This document shows, in pieces, positions 32,701-45,384 of a stretch of DNA of 64,000 bases. This DNA is from Glaciozyma antarctica PI12 (Eukaryota > Basidiomycota > Microbotryomycetes > Kriegeriales > Camptobasidiaceae). A program made the position numbers and the translations under genes. Under the pieces are notes generated by a model. The model did no database searches. It worked only from the letters and a program-made list of their open reading frames with translations, and was not told where the DNA came from. The number at the start of each line of letters is the position of its first letter. The stretch's first letter is position 1. The stretch is taken from positions 537,689 to 601,688 of the forward strand of contig KZ627149.1 in NCBI GenBank assembly GCA_002917775.1, written 5' to 3'.

Positions 32701-35692
32701 AGTTGGTCGAGGACGAGAGGAGTGTCGATGAAGGTGGGGGATTTGGAGAGGTTGGGGACGATGCAGCGAACGAAATGGGGCTGCGTCTCCTGCAGCTGGG
32801 TCATGAGGACCGAAAGGCGTTCGCGATGGCGCTGGCCAACGGTCCGGAAGGCGCCTCGACGAACGCGAATCCTCGGTCCATCGACGACTAGGCTAGGGTC
32901 GGGCTCAGCGAATTCGGCGAAAAGGGAAGCGATGTAGGAGTTGGTCGAGTTGGAGAGGAGGGAGGAGAGGGGATCGCTGAGGGGGTCGCGGTTCTTGTCG
33001 AGCCAGCCGTCCGTGCGGTATTCGACGTCGCCCGCGTAGTGCGAGACCGTGAAACCGACGTCGAAGCGCGATGCCATGTACTTCTTGAACTGAGGTGCAA
33101 CGGGCTTGGCGCTTGCGAGATCGTGCATCTTCGAGGTGAACTGGAGGAGTGCTCAAGAGTCAGTTCTCTGCCAAAACGAGGGTTCCACCACACTCACAGC
33201 AGTGTCCGTAGCCTTTGGCATGATGCAAGCGTCGTCGAGGCATGCGAGGATACCAACGGGCGAGTTAGACTCGATGAGGTCGATAGTTGGCTGAAGCTCG
33301 AGGCCGAAGTTGACGAACTCCCAGTCGATCTCCTCGCGCGTGTACTCCTCCTGCTCGAGAACGAACATGTGGTGGTTGAAGAACTGCTGTAGTTTCTGCG
33401 AGTGCAGCAGGGTAAGCTCTTATACATCGCGTATCAGCAATGAAGACGCACTTCGTTCGTGAGGTTGATGCACAGCTGCTCGAAGCCTGGCAGCATAGGT
33501 TTCAGCACAGCACTTCGCGTCACAGCTCCGAAGAAGAGCTCACCGTTCGTCTCAAAGATCTCGAATCCCGCAATATCGAGCACGCCAATGAACGTCTTCG
33601 TCGAAGGTCTCCCCAGCGCCTTGTTGATCCGGTCGACCATCGCCCCAAAGTTCTTTTCGTACAGCGCCTTTCCCATCGCCGCGAGCTCGTCGACGACCTG
33701 CTTCGCCGTCCTCGCCTGTACAACCCACTCTCTCCCCGCCTTGACCTTGGGTCGAACGAGCGCGTTGAGGAGGTCGGACGCATCTGGGATTCCGAGGAGG
33801 AAGGCGACCTTCTCGAGCTGGGACTGGTCGCGGATGTGGGCTTGGTCGGAGCGATCACCGCCGACGACGATGTTGCCGAGGTGGAGGATGGCGGAGATGA
33901 TTCGGAAGAGATCCAGTTGCTCGTCGGGAGAGAAACCGACGGTGTCCAGGGCCGACTGTTGCGGACAAGATTAGCGAGCAGGTCGCTGGCGGTTGAAGAG
34001 CGAGTTGCACACCTTCATCAGCTTCCACTCGACCTTGTCGTCCATCCCGTCAACCTCGATCCTCGAATGCCGCAGGTACTCGTAATCTTGCGGTCCTCCA
34101 GTAAGCAGAAGTTGCGCTGCAGAGGGTACGTCAGCTTCAAAGTTCGCTGCCTGGGTAAACGTGCGGGCTCACACTTCATCGCCTGGTCGGCTCCGCGCAG
34201 GAGCTGGAAGAAGACGTGAAAGTTGCGCTCTTGCGCACTCCGACTCGTCACTCGGGACTTCTCAAGCAGGTACCAGTCGATCGTCGCTCCAGCAATCGCG
34301 CCAACAGGGTTGAAGAAGATGCGAACGAACTTGCCCTGTGCGCAATCCAGGTCTGTTAGCTGCTGCTCCTTCGCATCGAGCGAAGCGACGCACGAATCGC
34401 GACGAGTTGTTGTTCTTGATCGTCTGCGCGTTTCCAAATGCTTCGAGGATCGGGTTGGCCTGCAAGATCTGGCGCTCGAGATGTCCAAGCTTCTTGCCGA
34501 CGGCGGGGTCGTGCTCGGTGCCGAGGGCGAAGGAGGTTGAGAGGAGGTCGATGGAGCTGGAGGAGGGAAGCGGGTCGGCAGCGATAGCTGCGAGGTACTG
34601 AATGACCTTCTTCGTGTTCTCCGTCTTGCCGGCTCCGGATTCACCGCTGCGAAGGCAGGGAAGAAGAGTGGAGTTAGCTTACAGCGAATCAGCTCGTTGG
34701 GTAGGAAACGCACGTTACGAGCACAGACTGACTCTGATCGCGATGAGCGAGCATGTTCTGCCATGCGTTCTGGGCGACTGCGAAGACGTGAGGCGGGTTC
34801 TCGTCCCTACGAGCGTGCTTGTAGCCTGCGGAGACAAGGTGAGCTGGCGAGCTGCGCGAAAGCGACGAGACGGCTTACTCTCGATGACGGCCGGAGTGTA
34901 GATGGGCAGTGACCTGTAGGGGTTGACTGCGACCAGGAAAAAGGCCAGAGTACGTCTGCAGGTGGTGCGCGTTAGCTCCCCCTCACAGTCCGCTCTCCTG
35001 CGTCGGATCAACTCACGTAGATGTCTCCCCTGCTGTATCGCGTCTTGAGATTTTGAACCACACTCGCTTCATTCAGGTAGGTGAGGTCGGCAATGTCCTC
35101 CGAGCCGTCGTAGGTGGGAGGGTTGACGCGCGAGAGCTCGAGGGACGGGACCGTCCGCAGCTGCTGTTGGGGTCGTGTCAGCTCCTCCCTCCCTCCCAGT
35201 CTGGTTCCGCATTCGAAGGCAAAGGTACGCACTGCATCCCCAGACTCGATCGCGACCGTGGTCGTCTCCCCGTCCTCGCGCACCACCCATCCCGCAACAT
35301 AGCCATCCGCCTCGTCCGGTATCCACACCCTGCGCAAGCATCAAGCTTGTCAGCACTACGTCCACACGCCTTGAAGAACTTGTTAAGCCAGCCGTGGAGC
35401 CAACGCCCTCGCTGAGCCCCTCTCTGCAAGGTCATCGTCGTTGTTGACTGACGTCCTGATCGTCCTCCCCTCGCGACCACCGAGGCGCTCTTCGTCCCCC
35501 ATCCACCTCCACGGTATCCACTACACCCGCAGCCTCTCCAGGCCAACCGGCACCTCCGCCACTGCCCTGTGACGCCGAGCCCACTCACCACTTCTTGCTG
35601 TTCCATTCCGCCAGCGCCCCTGCTGCTAGCGCTGCGCCCCCGACGACTCGGCTGGACCTCGAGTTTGTGCGGGAGTGTGTTGGTTTTGGCAT
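29785..35692 (-). CDS. MYO1: Class II myosin heavy chain
   Basis: Conventional myosin of the contractile ring. Exon 1 ([19 protein letters not shown]) joins over a 259-nt intron to the SH3-like domain ([16 protein letters not shown]). Motor landmarks are [16 protein letters not shown] (P-loop), [15 protein letters not shown] (switch 1), [15 protein letters not shown] (switch 2), [44 protein letters not shown] and [17 protein letters not shown]. One or two IQ-like segments precede [14 protein letters not shown], the neck-rod junction of class II, followed by more than 700 residues of coiled coil. The last exons end [10 protein letters not shown] with TAA at 29785-29787. In the distal tail an in-frame TAA (30541-30543) lies in a 35-nt exon, and the next exon but one shifts frame near 30256-30260, so either the rod ends there or the sequence has errors. 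Confidence 0.88.
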
Positions 35693-36002
35693 CGAAGCCA
35701 GAAATCGAGGTTGAAGTCGAAGGGAGAGAGAGACGTAGCTTGGACAGGAGTCGAGTTCCAGGGCCGCCGTGAGCCCAATCTCAATCTCTGCAGAGGCAAC
35801 GCCGCTCGTCGCGCTCAGATGTAGAGCTGTTCTCGCGATTAGGAAACAAGCTCAGCGCAGAGGAACCAGCTCGTAGGGAGATAGCCCAAGAGACGTCGTA
35901 AACGCGCTCTGTCGCGGTAGATTGGACCTTCCGCTGTCTCTTGTAGCGTAGCTCCAGCACCAAGATTCGCGCCTCCATGCCATTCTTTCCATTCCCTCCT
36001 GA
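35693..36002. other. Intergenic: myosin promoter and uS13m 3' end
   Basis: 310 nt between two genes on the minus strand. No coding signature and no named element. It should hold the myosin II promoter and leader. Confidence 0.4.
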
Positions 36003-36766
36003 TTATCTCCCGAAGCCAAAGAGCGATGGGCGTCCAGACGCACGATACAGCCCTCGCAGCTCATCCATCACCGGCGACCGCACCTCCCTCGACACAGAGC
36101 TGCAACACACACAAGTACAATCAGTATCCACTTTTGTATCTTAGCTCAGCTCAGCTCAGCTTAGGACTCACCCGCTCCCCGCCGCAGCCCAACTCGCGAA
36201 CCCCCTCCTCTCAATCCGATTTAGACGCTTAGCCGTCTTCGCGTTCGTCTTGTTCCTCTGTCCTCGCACGGGCAAGCCCATCGCATGCTGCCTCCCCGTG
36301 AGCGTTCCGACCGTCCTGTGGTGAGCAATGTTGGCGCGCGTCCGACGGCGGAGGTCCTCCTCGATCGTGAGAGAGGTGATGGGGTCCTGCTCGGCTGGAG
36401 GTGGGTCGCAGAGGGTGAGGGGAAGGTCGGAGAAAGAAGTCGAGGCCAGGGGAGAGGAGAAGGCGAAGGCGAAGGGGAGAACGAAAGGGCGAAGAGGAGT
36501 GGAAGGGCGGGGGGCGGCCGACGGGGCGGAGAGGAGTGCGGAGAGTGCGTTCAGCTGCGATTCTTGGAGGTCGGCAACGCGTAGCTGGTCGTGGAACTGG
36601 AGGCGAGCCATGATGAGGGAGGAGGTGCGGTGGTTGATGCCGTGGAAGGCGAGCAAGGCGATCTGAAGATGCGGCGTCAGTTCTGGCCTGCAAGACACGG
36701 GGAGGGCGGGGAGCGCACCTTGACAAGCTTCCTGTCGGGGAGAGTTGCTCCCAAGAGGTTGACCAT
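36003..36766 (-). CDS. SWS2: Mitochondrial ribosomal protein uS13m
   Basis: Small-subunit protein of the mitochondrial ribosome. Exon 1 MVNLLGATLPDRKLVK and exon 2 IALLAFHGINHRTSSLIMARL give the conserved uS13 N-terminus. The diagnostic C-terminal rRNA-binding motif is GTLTGRQHAMGLPVRGQR followed by NKTNAKTAKRLN. Between them is a longer Pro/Ser-rich insert than in bacteria. The open frame meets TGA at 36168, but that stop is formed by a consensus donor (GG/GTGAGT); splicing 36100-36171 out gives 32 more codons with high GC at third positions and a TAA at 36003-36005. I prefer the spliced form. The gene starts 297 nt from LCP5 on the other strand. Confidence 0.85.
36143..36162. repeat. Short pentanucleotide repeat (about three and a half AGCTC units)
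   Basis: The unit AGCTC recurs three times in a row within the last uS13m intron. It lies away from the splice signals. The repeat is short and probably has no function. Confidence 0.6.
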
Positions 36767-37063
36767 GTTCGCTTTGATGTGGGAGCTGAGATGCGGTAGG
36801 AGAGAGGTAGGATGCGGCCTGAAGAGGAAGGATGCGCCTGCAGGGAAGGGGGACAGGTCAGCTTCGCTCCTCTAGGCTGCCAGGCTGCCTGAGCTCTCCC
36901 AGCCTGATTCGCCGTTCGCTTACCTTCTGGGTGTGCAGTTGAAGAGAGACCCAGAGTGCCAGGCCAGGCGGGAATTCGCGAGTCTCGAGATTTTTGCTCG
37001 CATCGCTTCCCGTCCTCCATCCGACGGCCACAGCACCACCAGCTTAGGAACAGCGCAGGAAGC
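36767..37063. promoter_or_regulatory. Bidirectional promoter of uS13m and LCP5
   Basis: 297 nt between divergent start codons of a mitoribosomal protein gene and a small-subunit-processome gene. No single element stands out. Confidence 0.45.
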
Positions 37064-38381
37064 ATGGCAACAGCATCAAGTTCCCGATCTCCCTCGCCGG
37101 CCGCCGGGTCGAGCGTGTCTGCCGCCGACGTTGAGACGGTCAAGACTCTCCTGGCCGACGTTCGAGATGGAGTCAAGGGAATGAGGGAAGGCGTAGCAGG
37201 GTTCAAGGAGAGGTGCGCTAAGCTTTACTGAGAGCTTGCTCGTCCAGGCCTGACCCCTTCATCGCAGGCTCTCCAGCACCTCCGAGCTCAGCTATCCTAC
37301 CGGCATCTCCCTCCTCTCCTTGAAGAACCACCTCCTACTCTCCTACCTCCATCACCTGATTGCTGTCTTTGCACTCAAACTCAACTCCCGCTCCCTCTCT
37401 ACTCCCGCTGAAGGTGCCGACGTCGTCCAGATGCTCGTCAAGCTCCGCGTCGTGCTGGAGAAGGTGGGACCGCTCGAGGGAAAGCTCAAGTACCAGATCG
37501 AGAAGCTCGTGCGCAAGGCGGATCAGGCGGCCGATGGAGGAGACGAGGAGGATGTCGTGAATGGTGCGTTTGTTCTCGTTGGGAGCTCGCTGTCGAAGAT
37601 GCTGATCCGCTCGCAGACCCTCTGGCTTTCCGACCGAACCCTGCCAACCTTATGATGGACCGCAACGGCTCCGACAACGGCAGCGGAGAGGAAGACGAGT
37701 ACGACACGAACCGCTCTGGCATCTACCCGCCCCCCGCGAGTGGCTGCGATGCCCTACTCCGAAGGACCTGCGAAGGGTTCGTTCCTCGCTCCTCCCCCAA
37801 GTCCTTCCTCGCTGACCCGTCTTCACGCAGGCAAATCCAAGGAGAAGCGTGCTCTTCCTTCGCACATGATCCAGGACATGGCGACCGGCCTCTCGGGCTC
37901 AACTCCCTACGGCGAATCCACCTCGGGACTCTCCGTCACTGTCGACCACTCCCTCTCCTCCGGTACCGCTCGCCATCTCAAGCAAGTTGAGGAGTACGAG
38001 GAGTCCAACTTTACGCGTATGCGCGGGTCGAAGAAGGAGAGCAAGAAGCGTCGCAACGAGGAGGAGGAAGTCGCGTTCGGCGGACTCGGAGCGGGCAAGG
38101 GCGGCAAGCGTCGTCTTGGAGGTTTCGGCGCCGAGTTCGACGACCTGCTGGGTGGGATGGGGCAGGGAGATATGGGAGGTTCGAGGGCTACTGGAGCGTA
38201 CGAGCAGATGAAGGGGATGAAGAGGGCTCGAGTCGCTGGGACTGGGCCGAAGGAGAAGGACGATTCGGCGGGCACGTCGGGGTTGGCGGGGTTGATGGAT
38301 GCCGGGAAGGGGAAGACGGGGAAGAGCACGTTCGATCGGGCTATCGTTCGTGCGGGGTCCAAGGCGAAGAAGAGGGTTTAG
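37064..38381 (+). CDS. LCP5: LCP5/neuroguidin, Sas10-Utp3-C1D family
   Basis: U3-associated factor of 18S rRNA processing. The N-terminal Sas10/C1D helical domain reads VKTLLADVRDGVKGMREG, GISLLSLKNHLLLSYLHHL and VVQMLVKLRVVLEKVGPLE, then LKYQIEKLVRKADQ and DPLAFRPNPANLM, the conserved Lcp5 peptide. The middle has SGIYPPPRVAAMPYSE, close to the IYRPP(R/K) motif of the family. The C-terminal part (ARHLKQVEEYEESNFTRM, SKKESKKRRNEEEE) is basic and ends in SKAKKRV. The C6 run at 37730-37735 has one base more than the frame allows between GIYPP and RVAAMPY. The start at 37064 is the first ATG of the exon; the stop is TAG at 38379-38381. Confidence 0.9.
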
Positions 38382-38583
38382 ACACGTCGAATAGAGGTCT
38401 AAGCTGGAACTTGATGAGTTCACGGATGTCGCTATGGGGTCTGCTCCCTCTGCTCTCGTGAGAGAGTTTGGTGTGTCAACTGCTCGTCCCTTCGCGTCTT
38501 GCTCTCACCAACGATGGATCGCTCCGACGCGCGCCAAACTCGAAAAGTACTGCATTACTACACATTCTAACCACTCGCGATTT

Positions 38584-40095
<1,512 letters not shown>

Positions 40096-41414
40096 TGCTA
40101 TCGAGTTAACTTTGGAGAAAAACAAGAGGGCAAAGGGCAGCGCGCGTGCTCCACAAGGCCGCGCGGGTGAAGTCTCTCCAAGCTGGATGAAGGGAGCTCC
40201 CGACTTCGCCCTTTATCGCGCGGAGGTCCGCCGTAAGACCGAGCTGAAAGCCCCACGGGCCACCGCCAGGGCCCCACCAGGAGCGCAGACAGCAGGTACG
40301 TCGGTGTACTCAAACGAGTCGAGCGAGGAGGAACCCCATCTGGCGTTGGGAACCGTCAATCGCGAAAGAAGTGCCAGCGCAAAAGTTGGGGGTGGCGGGG
40401 GCTCCGGTGGAGCGCCGAGCGAAGGCTCAGGGTTGAGGCGCTTCCTCAAGCGAACGAACTTGAACTTGCGCTTCAATGCGAAGGCGGGGTAGAAACAGAA
40501 AACGGAGCCTCGAACCGGAGCGAGCGAGAGAGAGAGCAGAGGCCTCTTCGCTCGAGCAGAACCTCTCTCCGTGGTCGCAATGCTCGTCAAGTACACTGTT
40601 CTTACCAGATGCCAGATCACCAGCTTTCAGCTTCGAAAATAACGCGGCACCACTTGTCACTTTGGTTTCTCCCTCTGAGCGCAGGGACCCTCCTCCGGAG
40701 TCCGGCCGCTCGACTCTCTGCTTCCTCTTATCCAAAGCTCGAAGCAGCAGCTTGTTCATAGCTAAGTCTTACGCATCTCTCAATCTCACTACGGCGGTGC
40801 GAGGAATCGAACCGGCCAAGTCCCTAATTCTAGCCACGTAGAAATATTCAAGACGAACTAATATCCGTCGCCCTCGCACGATTCTCTCCCAGCTTCTTCC
40901 ACCGCCTTCAACAGCTCTCTCCTCTCGAGGTTATCAACTCGATCCACCAGCTCAGCACCAGCTCCACAACGTCCGACCTTGCCCTTCCTCAGCAATCGAG
41001 CTCATCGGCAGACTCGTTCGCCGTCGAGTCGCGGCTCAGTACCTTCCATCAGCGATGATCTCGACTCCTCAACAGGCGAGCCTCAAGGAATCCTACCGCA
41101 TACTCCTACACCTTCATCAAAAGCGTCGCCACGAGAGCGGCGTCGCCCTTTGAGGTCCCTACCCTTCCCCCCGACCGTCGCTCTCACCTCCACGAGTGCG
41201 ACACCTGAGCGAGCACTCCCACCCCCACTTCCCTTTCCATACGCCTTCTCCTTTTCAACAAAACCAACCAAGCACCCACACCAGCCTACCAACCTACCAG
41301 CACTAGCTCAGCAGCTCAACAACAGCATCAACACCAACTTCCAGCGAGCTCCCAGTCAAAAAAATCTCGACTCTCTTCCAGCCCAACCTCGCCTCGCCCA
41401 TGATTTCTAGCACC
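40096..41414. other. Long intergenic region between GAPDH and AT-hook genes
   Basis: 1.3 kb between divergent starts. On the minus strand an open stretch ends near 40213 (with SLGAPPEPPPPPTFALAL) but has no domain or splice support. On the plus strand a 143-codon open stretch without any ATG runs from 40979 to a TAG at 41408-41410, just before the AT-hook start; it looks like leader sequence, CA/CT-rich. Probably two promoters plus a long 5' leader. Confidence 0.4.
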
Positions 41415-44400
41415 ATGGCCGGCTACCAAGGTGAGCTTATGGTCTATCCTCCATCCCAGTCTCTTGGTGGCGAAGAAGGCAAGGCGTGACGGGAGTTAGC
41501 TAGCTCATCTTCACCGTGCGACTTTAAAAGCTCGCCAGTATCCTCAATCCACAACTGATCTCAAACTGATCCTCAAGCTGATCCTTTGCTCTTTTTATGA
41601 AACAGCAAACCAACAACAACACAACCAGCAATCATCCTCCCACTCTATCAACCACGAACCACGTCCTTCGCACTCGAAACCCATCCCTCCTCCTCCTTCG
41701 ACCAACGACCGCGAAGCTCTCCCTCCTCCTCCTCAACGCGACCCTAAACCCAATCAGCGCGACAACCCACCACCACCCGTCTCCTTCCCTACCCCTGCCG
41801 ACTTCCGCCGGTCTTCTTCCTCCGCCGCCGCCGCTCTCGCCGGATCTCAGGTCCTTTCGCACGCCAAAGATGACGACGAAACGGACGATGAGGACGTTCC
41901 TTCTCGAGGGAACACCGATTCGGGATCAGTAGAGGACGTCTGCCTTGGTTGCGAGGGACAGTGCCGCTGTGGAGGAGCCAAGGGAGCGACCGTGTACCTC
42001 GCAGCCGACCGCGCTCGTGGTCTCAAGGTTCGCATCACCCTCTCTTCCGCCTCCACCCCAGTTGTCTCCACCTCCGTCGCTCGCGCAAGCGCCTCCACCT
42101 CCTCCGCCATCGCTTCCACCTCCACCCTCCCTCCCTCCTACCCCCATCAGCGCCCTCGCCACGTCTCCTTCTCCGACTCCTCGAGCGACGAGTACGCACC
42201 GCAGCGCCAGCAGAAGAAGCAAAAGCTCTCGACTTCTACCGGTGCGCGCAAAGTCAAGGCCGCCCCCGTCGCTTCCGGCTCCGGCACCGTCGTTGGCGCC
42301 TCCACTGCGCCACCGAGGAAGCGCGGTCGACCGCGCAAATACCCTCATCCCGACGACGCACCTTTCGCCGCAGCAGCTCCGCATAGGAAAGGCGCCACCT
42401 CGACGTCTCCTCAAGCGAGACGCAAGAACGCCAGACCCCTTCCTCAGCCCTCGAGGTCGTCGTTGCGACAAGTTCTCGCGGCCTCGGTCAAGGATGCGGA
42501 CGTTCCGGTGCTCACGATGGAGAGTCCACCGAGAGAACGACTTTCGGACGTCTCGGATCTCGAGCTGGAGGATAGCGAGGGAGACGAGGGGATTGAGCGG
42601 GCGGAGGAGAAGGCGCTTAGGGAGGAGTTTGAGAAGGGGGACGAGGGTAGTTCGTCTGGAGAGGATGATGATGACCTCACGGACTGGGAGGAGATGGAAC
42701 TCGCGGCGGCGAAGCAGGCGAAGAGGGAGGGGAGCGTCGTAGTGGCGGAGGAGGACGAGGATGTCACGGTTACCGATATCCCAGCGAGCGGAGGGAGGGG
42801 CGTCGTCACTTGGAGCGATTACGACTCGATCAACGAAGAGGAGGACGACGAGGAGGATCAGGAGGAGGGAGAGAGGGAGCGAGACGAGGACGACGAGGAC
42901 GATGATGTCGCTGGCGAGTTTGAGGACGAGCTTGAGGAGCTCCTCGCCATTTCGGAAGCCGTCGTCGGCCCCGTTCGTGACGACGAGTATGAGCTGGGCG
43001 AGATGTGGTTCGAGGAGATCAGTAATCTCGGGGACGACGAGACGGATTCGGCGGACGAGGAGAGCGGGGGCGAGGAGGAGGAGGGAGGACAGACTCTCGT
43101 CATCGTCGACGCTTGGGGTGGAGCTTCCTTCCGTCACGTCGACGAGAGTGGGAGCAGCGGCGACGACGACGAGTCCGATTTCGACGACCAGATGAACTAC
43201 GACTCGGAGGACGGCGGCGACACGACCGACTCTCTCGATTCGGACGACCACGTCGGTCTCGTCCGCTTCGGTATCGAAGTCGATACCGACTCCTCCTCCG
43301 AATCCGACTCTGATGGCGGAGAGTTCTACCGCTTCGCTCCTGGAACCGCCTCGCTCGCCGACGTCCAAGCTCCCACTTCCGCCGACCTCGCCTCCCTCCC
43401 CCAGTACCTCTTCACCGGCGCCGACAGCCTCGGAATGACGATCAACCTCCAAGGCCTCGACGACGATCCGGAGCGCGCGATTCGCGAAGCAGCGGAGGGC
43501 TACGGCTTTGGCGCGACGGACAACGGGATTCGCGTCGTCGATGGACAGTTCTCGGCCGCGGCGAAGGGGAAGGGGAAGGCGCGGATTCAGGATATTAGGG
43601 AGGAAGATGAGGCGGGGACGGAGTCGGATGGGGTGGGAGGGATGAAGAGTCCTGCGATGGGTTGCTTTGGTCCCGCGGATAGTGGGAGGGCGGCGGAGCT
43701 TACGGTCGTCATCGATGGGAGTGATAATGTCGCTCCTAGTCCGTTCTCCAAGGTCAAGAAGGGGAAGAAGCGCGGGAGGCAACAACTCGTGAGTCGCTTG
43801 AGCTGTTTCGTCGCTGCGAGCACGTCGCTGATTTATCTTCTTTGCTTGCAGCTCGATGGTACACCTTCTCGACGAGTACGAGCCGACTCGAAAGTCTCGA
43901 CCGCCTCTGGCCGCTCCATCACCGACGGCTCCCTCTCTGGCGAAGTCGCCGACGTCGCCTCGCCCTTCCTAGCCTCGACCGCGATGGACCTCGAACTCGC
44001 CGACGTCCTCAACGACTCGATCCTCCACGAACCCTCCTCCGGTTCTCCCTCCTCCGACGACTCGGATGCAGAAGTCGCCGACGGACTTCGCAACGCCTCC
44101 GCGACGGGGCTTTCGGACCTCAGTCGCTGGAACCGGATCCCAATCGGCGCGTTCCGCTCCTCGACGATGCCCTCGTCGCAGCAGACGGCGCAGTACTTTT
44201 CCGCCACGGCGGACGAAGCGGTGGCGGGGTACAACGGTCGACGCGGCAGCGCAGGCGGAACGCTCTACCTCCCCGTCCCCGGCGCCGTTCTCCGCGGTAC
44301 GCGCGTCGGATCCTCCCTCAGTCACACCCTCAGCAGTCCGCATACGACGAGCAGCACGACGAAGCGCGCGATCGAACGACGGATGCTCACGAGCCCCGTC

Positions 44401-44565
44401 TTTGGACCTGCGATCGTCGGAGGAGCTGCATCGAGCCCCAAGTCGCGCAAGGTCAAGAGAAAGGAGAAGAAGGCGCAGAGCTCGACGACGGTGCGGGTGA
44501 CGAGTCCGAAGCAGGCGTTTACGTCGTCGGGTGCGACGTCGTTTGGGACGCCCCAGATCGCCTAG
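41415..44565 (+). CDS. Acidic AT-hook nuclear protein, unrecognised family
   Basis: A 16-nt first coding exon (MAGYQ) splices at 41430/41606 to a Gln/Asn/Pro-rich region (NQQQHNQQSSSH, PPPPSTNDREALPPPP). Next comes a small cysteine cluster VCLGCEGQCRCGGAKG, then a Ser-rich stretch and a clear AT-hook, PPRKRGRPRKYP, which would bind the minor groove of AT-rich DNA. The centre is extremely acidic over about 200 residues (for example EDDEEDQEEGERERDEDDE). The C-terminal third is Ser-rich with a basic end (SPKSRKVKRKEKKA). One 63-nt intron near 43790-43852 is in frame. It is probably a transcription or chromatin factor; no family was recognised. An in-frame ATG at 41400 would add five residues, but the ATG at 41415 has the better context. 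Confidence 0.8.
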
Positions 44566-44723
44566 TTCGTCGTCGGATCCTCCCTCCTCACCCCCTCCCT
44601 CTCCTCCCTCCCTCCGTCAACCCGTACCTACCCTTTTTCAAATCTTTGCGACTCCCCCTTACTTCCCCTCTTGTCAGTCCAGTCCTTCCTGTACACGCTC
44701 GTCTGCATCCACTATCCCCCCCA

Positions 44724-45276
44724 TCATCCTTTCTCCCCTTTTCGAACAAAAAACCCTCGTACAGTCCTTAAATTAGAGCTTTTAAGTCCCCTTGTAATCA
44801 GTCGTGATCCAAGCGGTAAGACCTATGTTGAGAGGATGTTGAGTGACCATCGCCGAAAGAGGAGAAGCGAGCGCACCAACGCTCGAGAGGTCTGCTCGAG
44901 GCGAATCCCGACCTGGCCATCCATGAAGACCTTGGAGAAGGCCTTGTCGATACAAATCGTCTGTCCGACTTTGAACACGGGCTTGGGCTGGAGAGGAATC
45001 AGCTACGACGGGGATCGCCTCGGAGACGAAGCTCACCTGGTCCGAGTCGAGGTAGAACGCCACGAGAACGTTGCTCTATCCTCCAAGATCCTTTGCACGG
45101 GCGAGTGGGCGTCCGAAGCCTCCGAAGCTCTCGTTCTTGATCACCTCACAGAGGAACATCCAGCCGCGGAGAGGAGCGTCGCCGTACGGAGGTAGCTCCT
45201 CGAACTTGGGGAAGTGGATCCATCCGAGCTCGAGCTCGTGGGGCTTGTGGGCTGCTGCTGTTTGGGTGCTGGTCAT
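44724..45276 (-). CDS. Small protein like the non-zinc part of MYND-finger proteins, interrupted
   Basis: The frame from 45276 (MTSTQTAAAHKPHELELG) gives WIHFPKFEELPPYGDAPLRG, WMFLCEVIKNESFGGFGRP and, after an in-frame TAG (45076-45078), NVLVAFYLDSDQ, then across an intron PKPVFKVGQTICIDKAF and VFMDGQVGIRLEQTS. This order (plain beta-rich segment, VAFYLD, FxxGxTxxI, FMDGxVGIR) is seen in fungal proteins that also carry a MYND zinc finger; none is visible here. The last exon is uncertain: splicing at the ATAG acceptor and reading to a TGA at 44724 gives LVLPLGSRLI, but the codons there look poor. A true pseudogene, a base error at the TAG, or a mis-seen exon boundary are all possible. A second ATG at 45303 could be the start. 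Confidence 0.4.
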
Positions 45277-45384
45277 CGTGTGAGCGAAGGAGGGGAGCTC
45301 CATCGAAAGCGGAAGTCGTTCGTCTGCTCATCTCGTCGACGAGTTGCCTCTTCTCCTCACGCGGTCAACAACACTTTGAGCACG

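Noticed and set aside
40213-40620. Open frame upstream of GAPDH on the minus strand (136 codons)
   Set aside because: Pro/Ala/Arg-rich with no family features or splice context; more likely promoter or leader of the GAPDH gene.
40790-40835. Minus-strand GGTTCGATTCC resembling a tRNA T-loop
   Set aside because: The flanking bases do not form a 5-bp T stem, and no D arm, anticodon arm or acceptor stem can be folded around it.
41926-43785. 619-codon open frame on the minus strand opposite the AT-hook gene
   Set aside because: It mirrors the acidic GAC/GAG repeats of the sense gene, is made of Arg/Leu/Val/Gly runs, has no domain, and the sense strand has clear codon bias and splicing.
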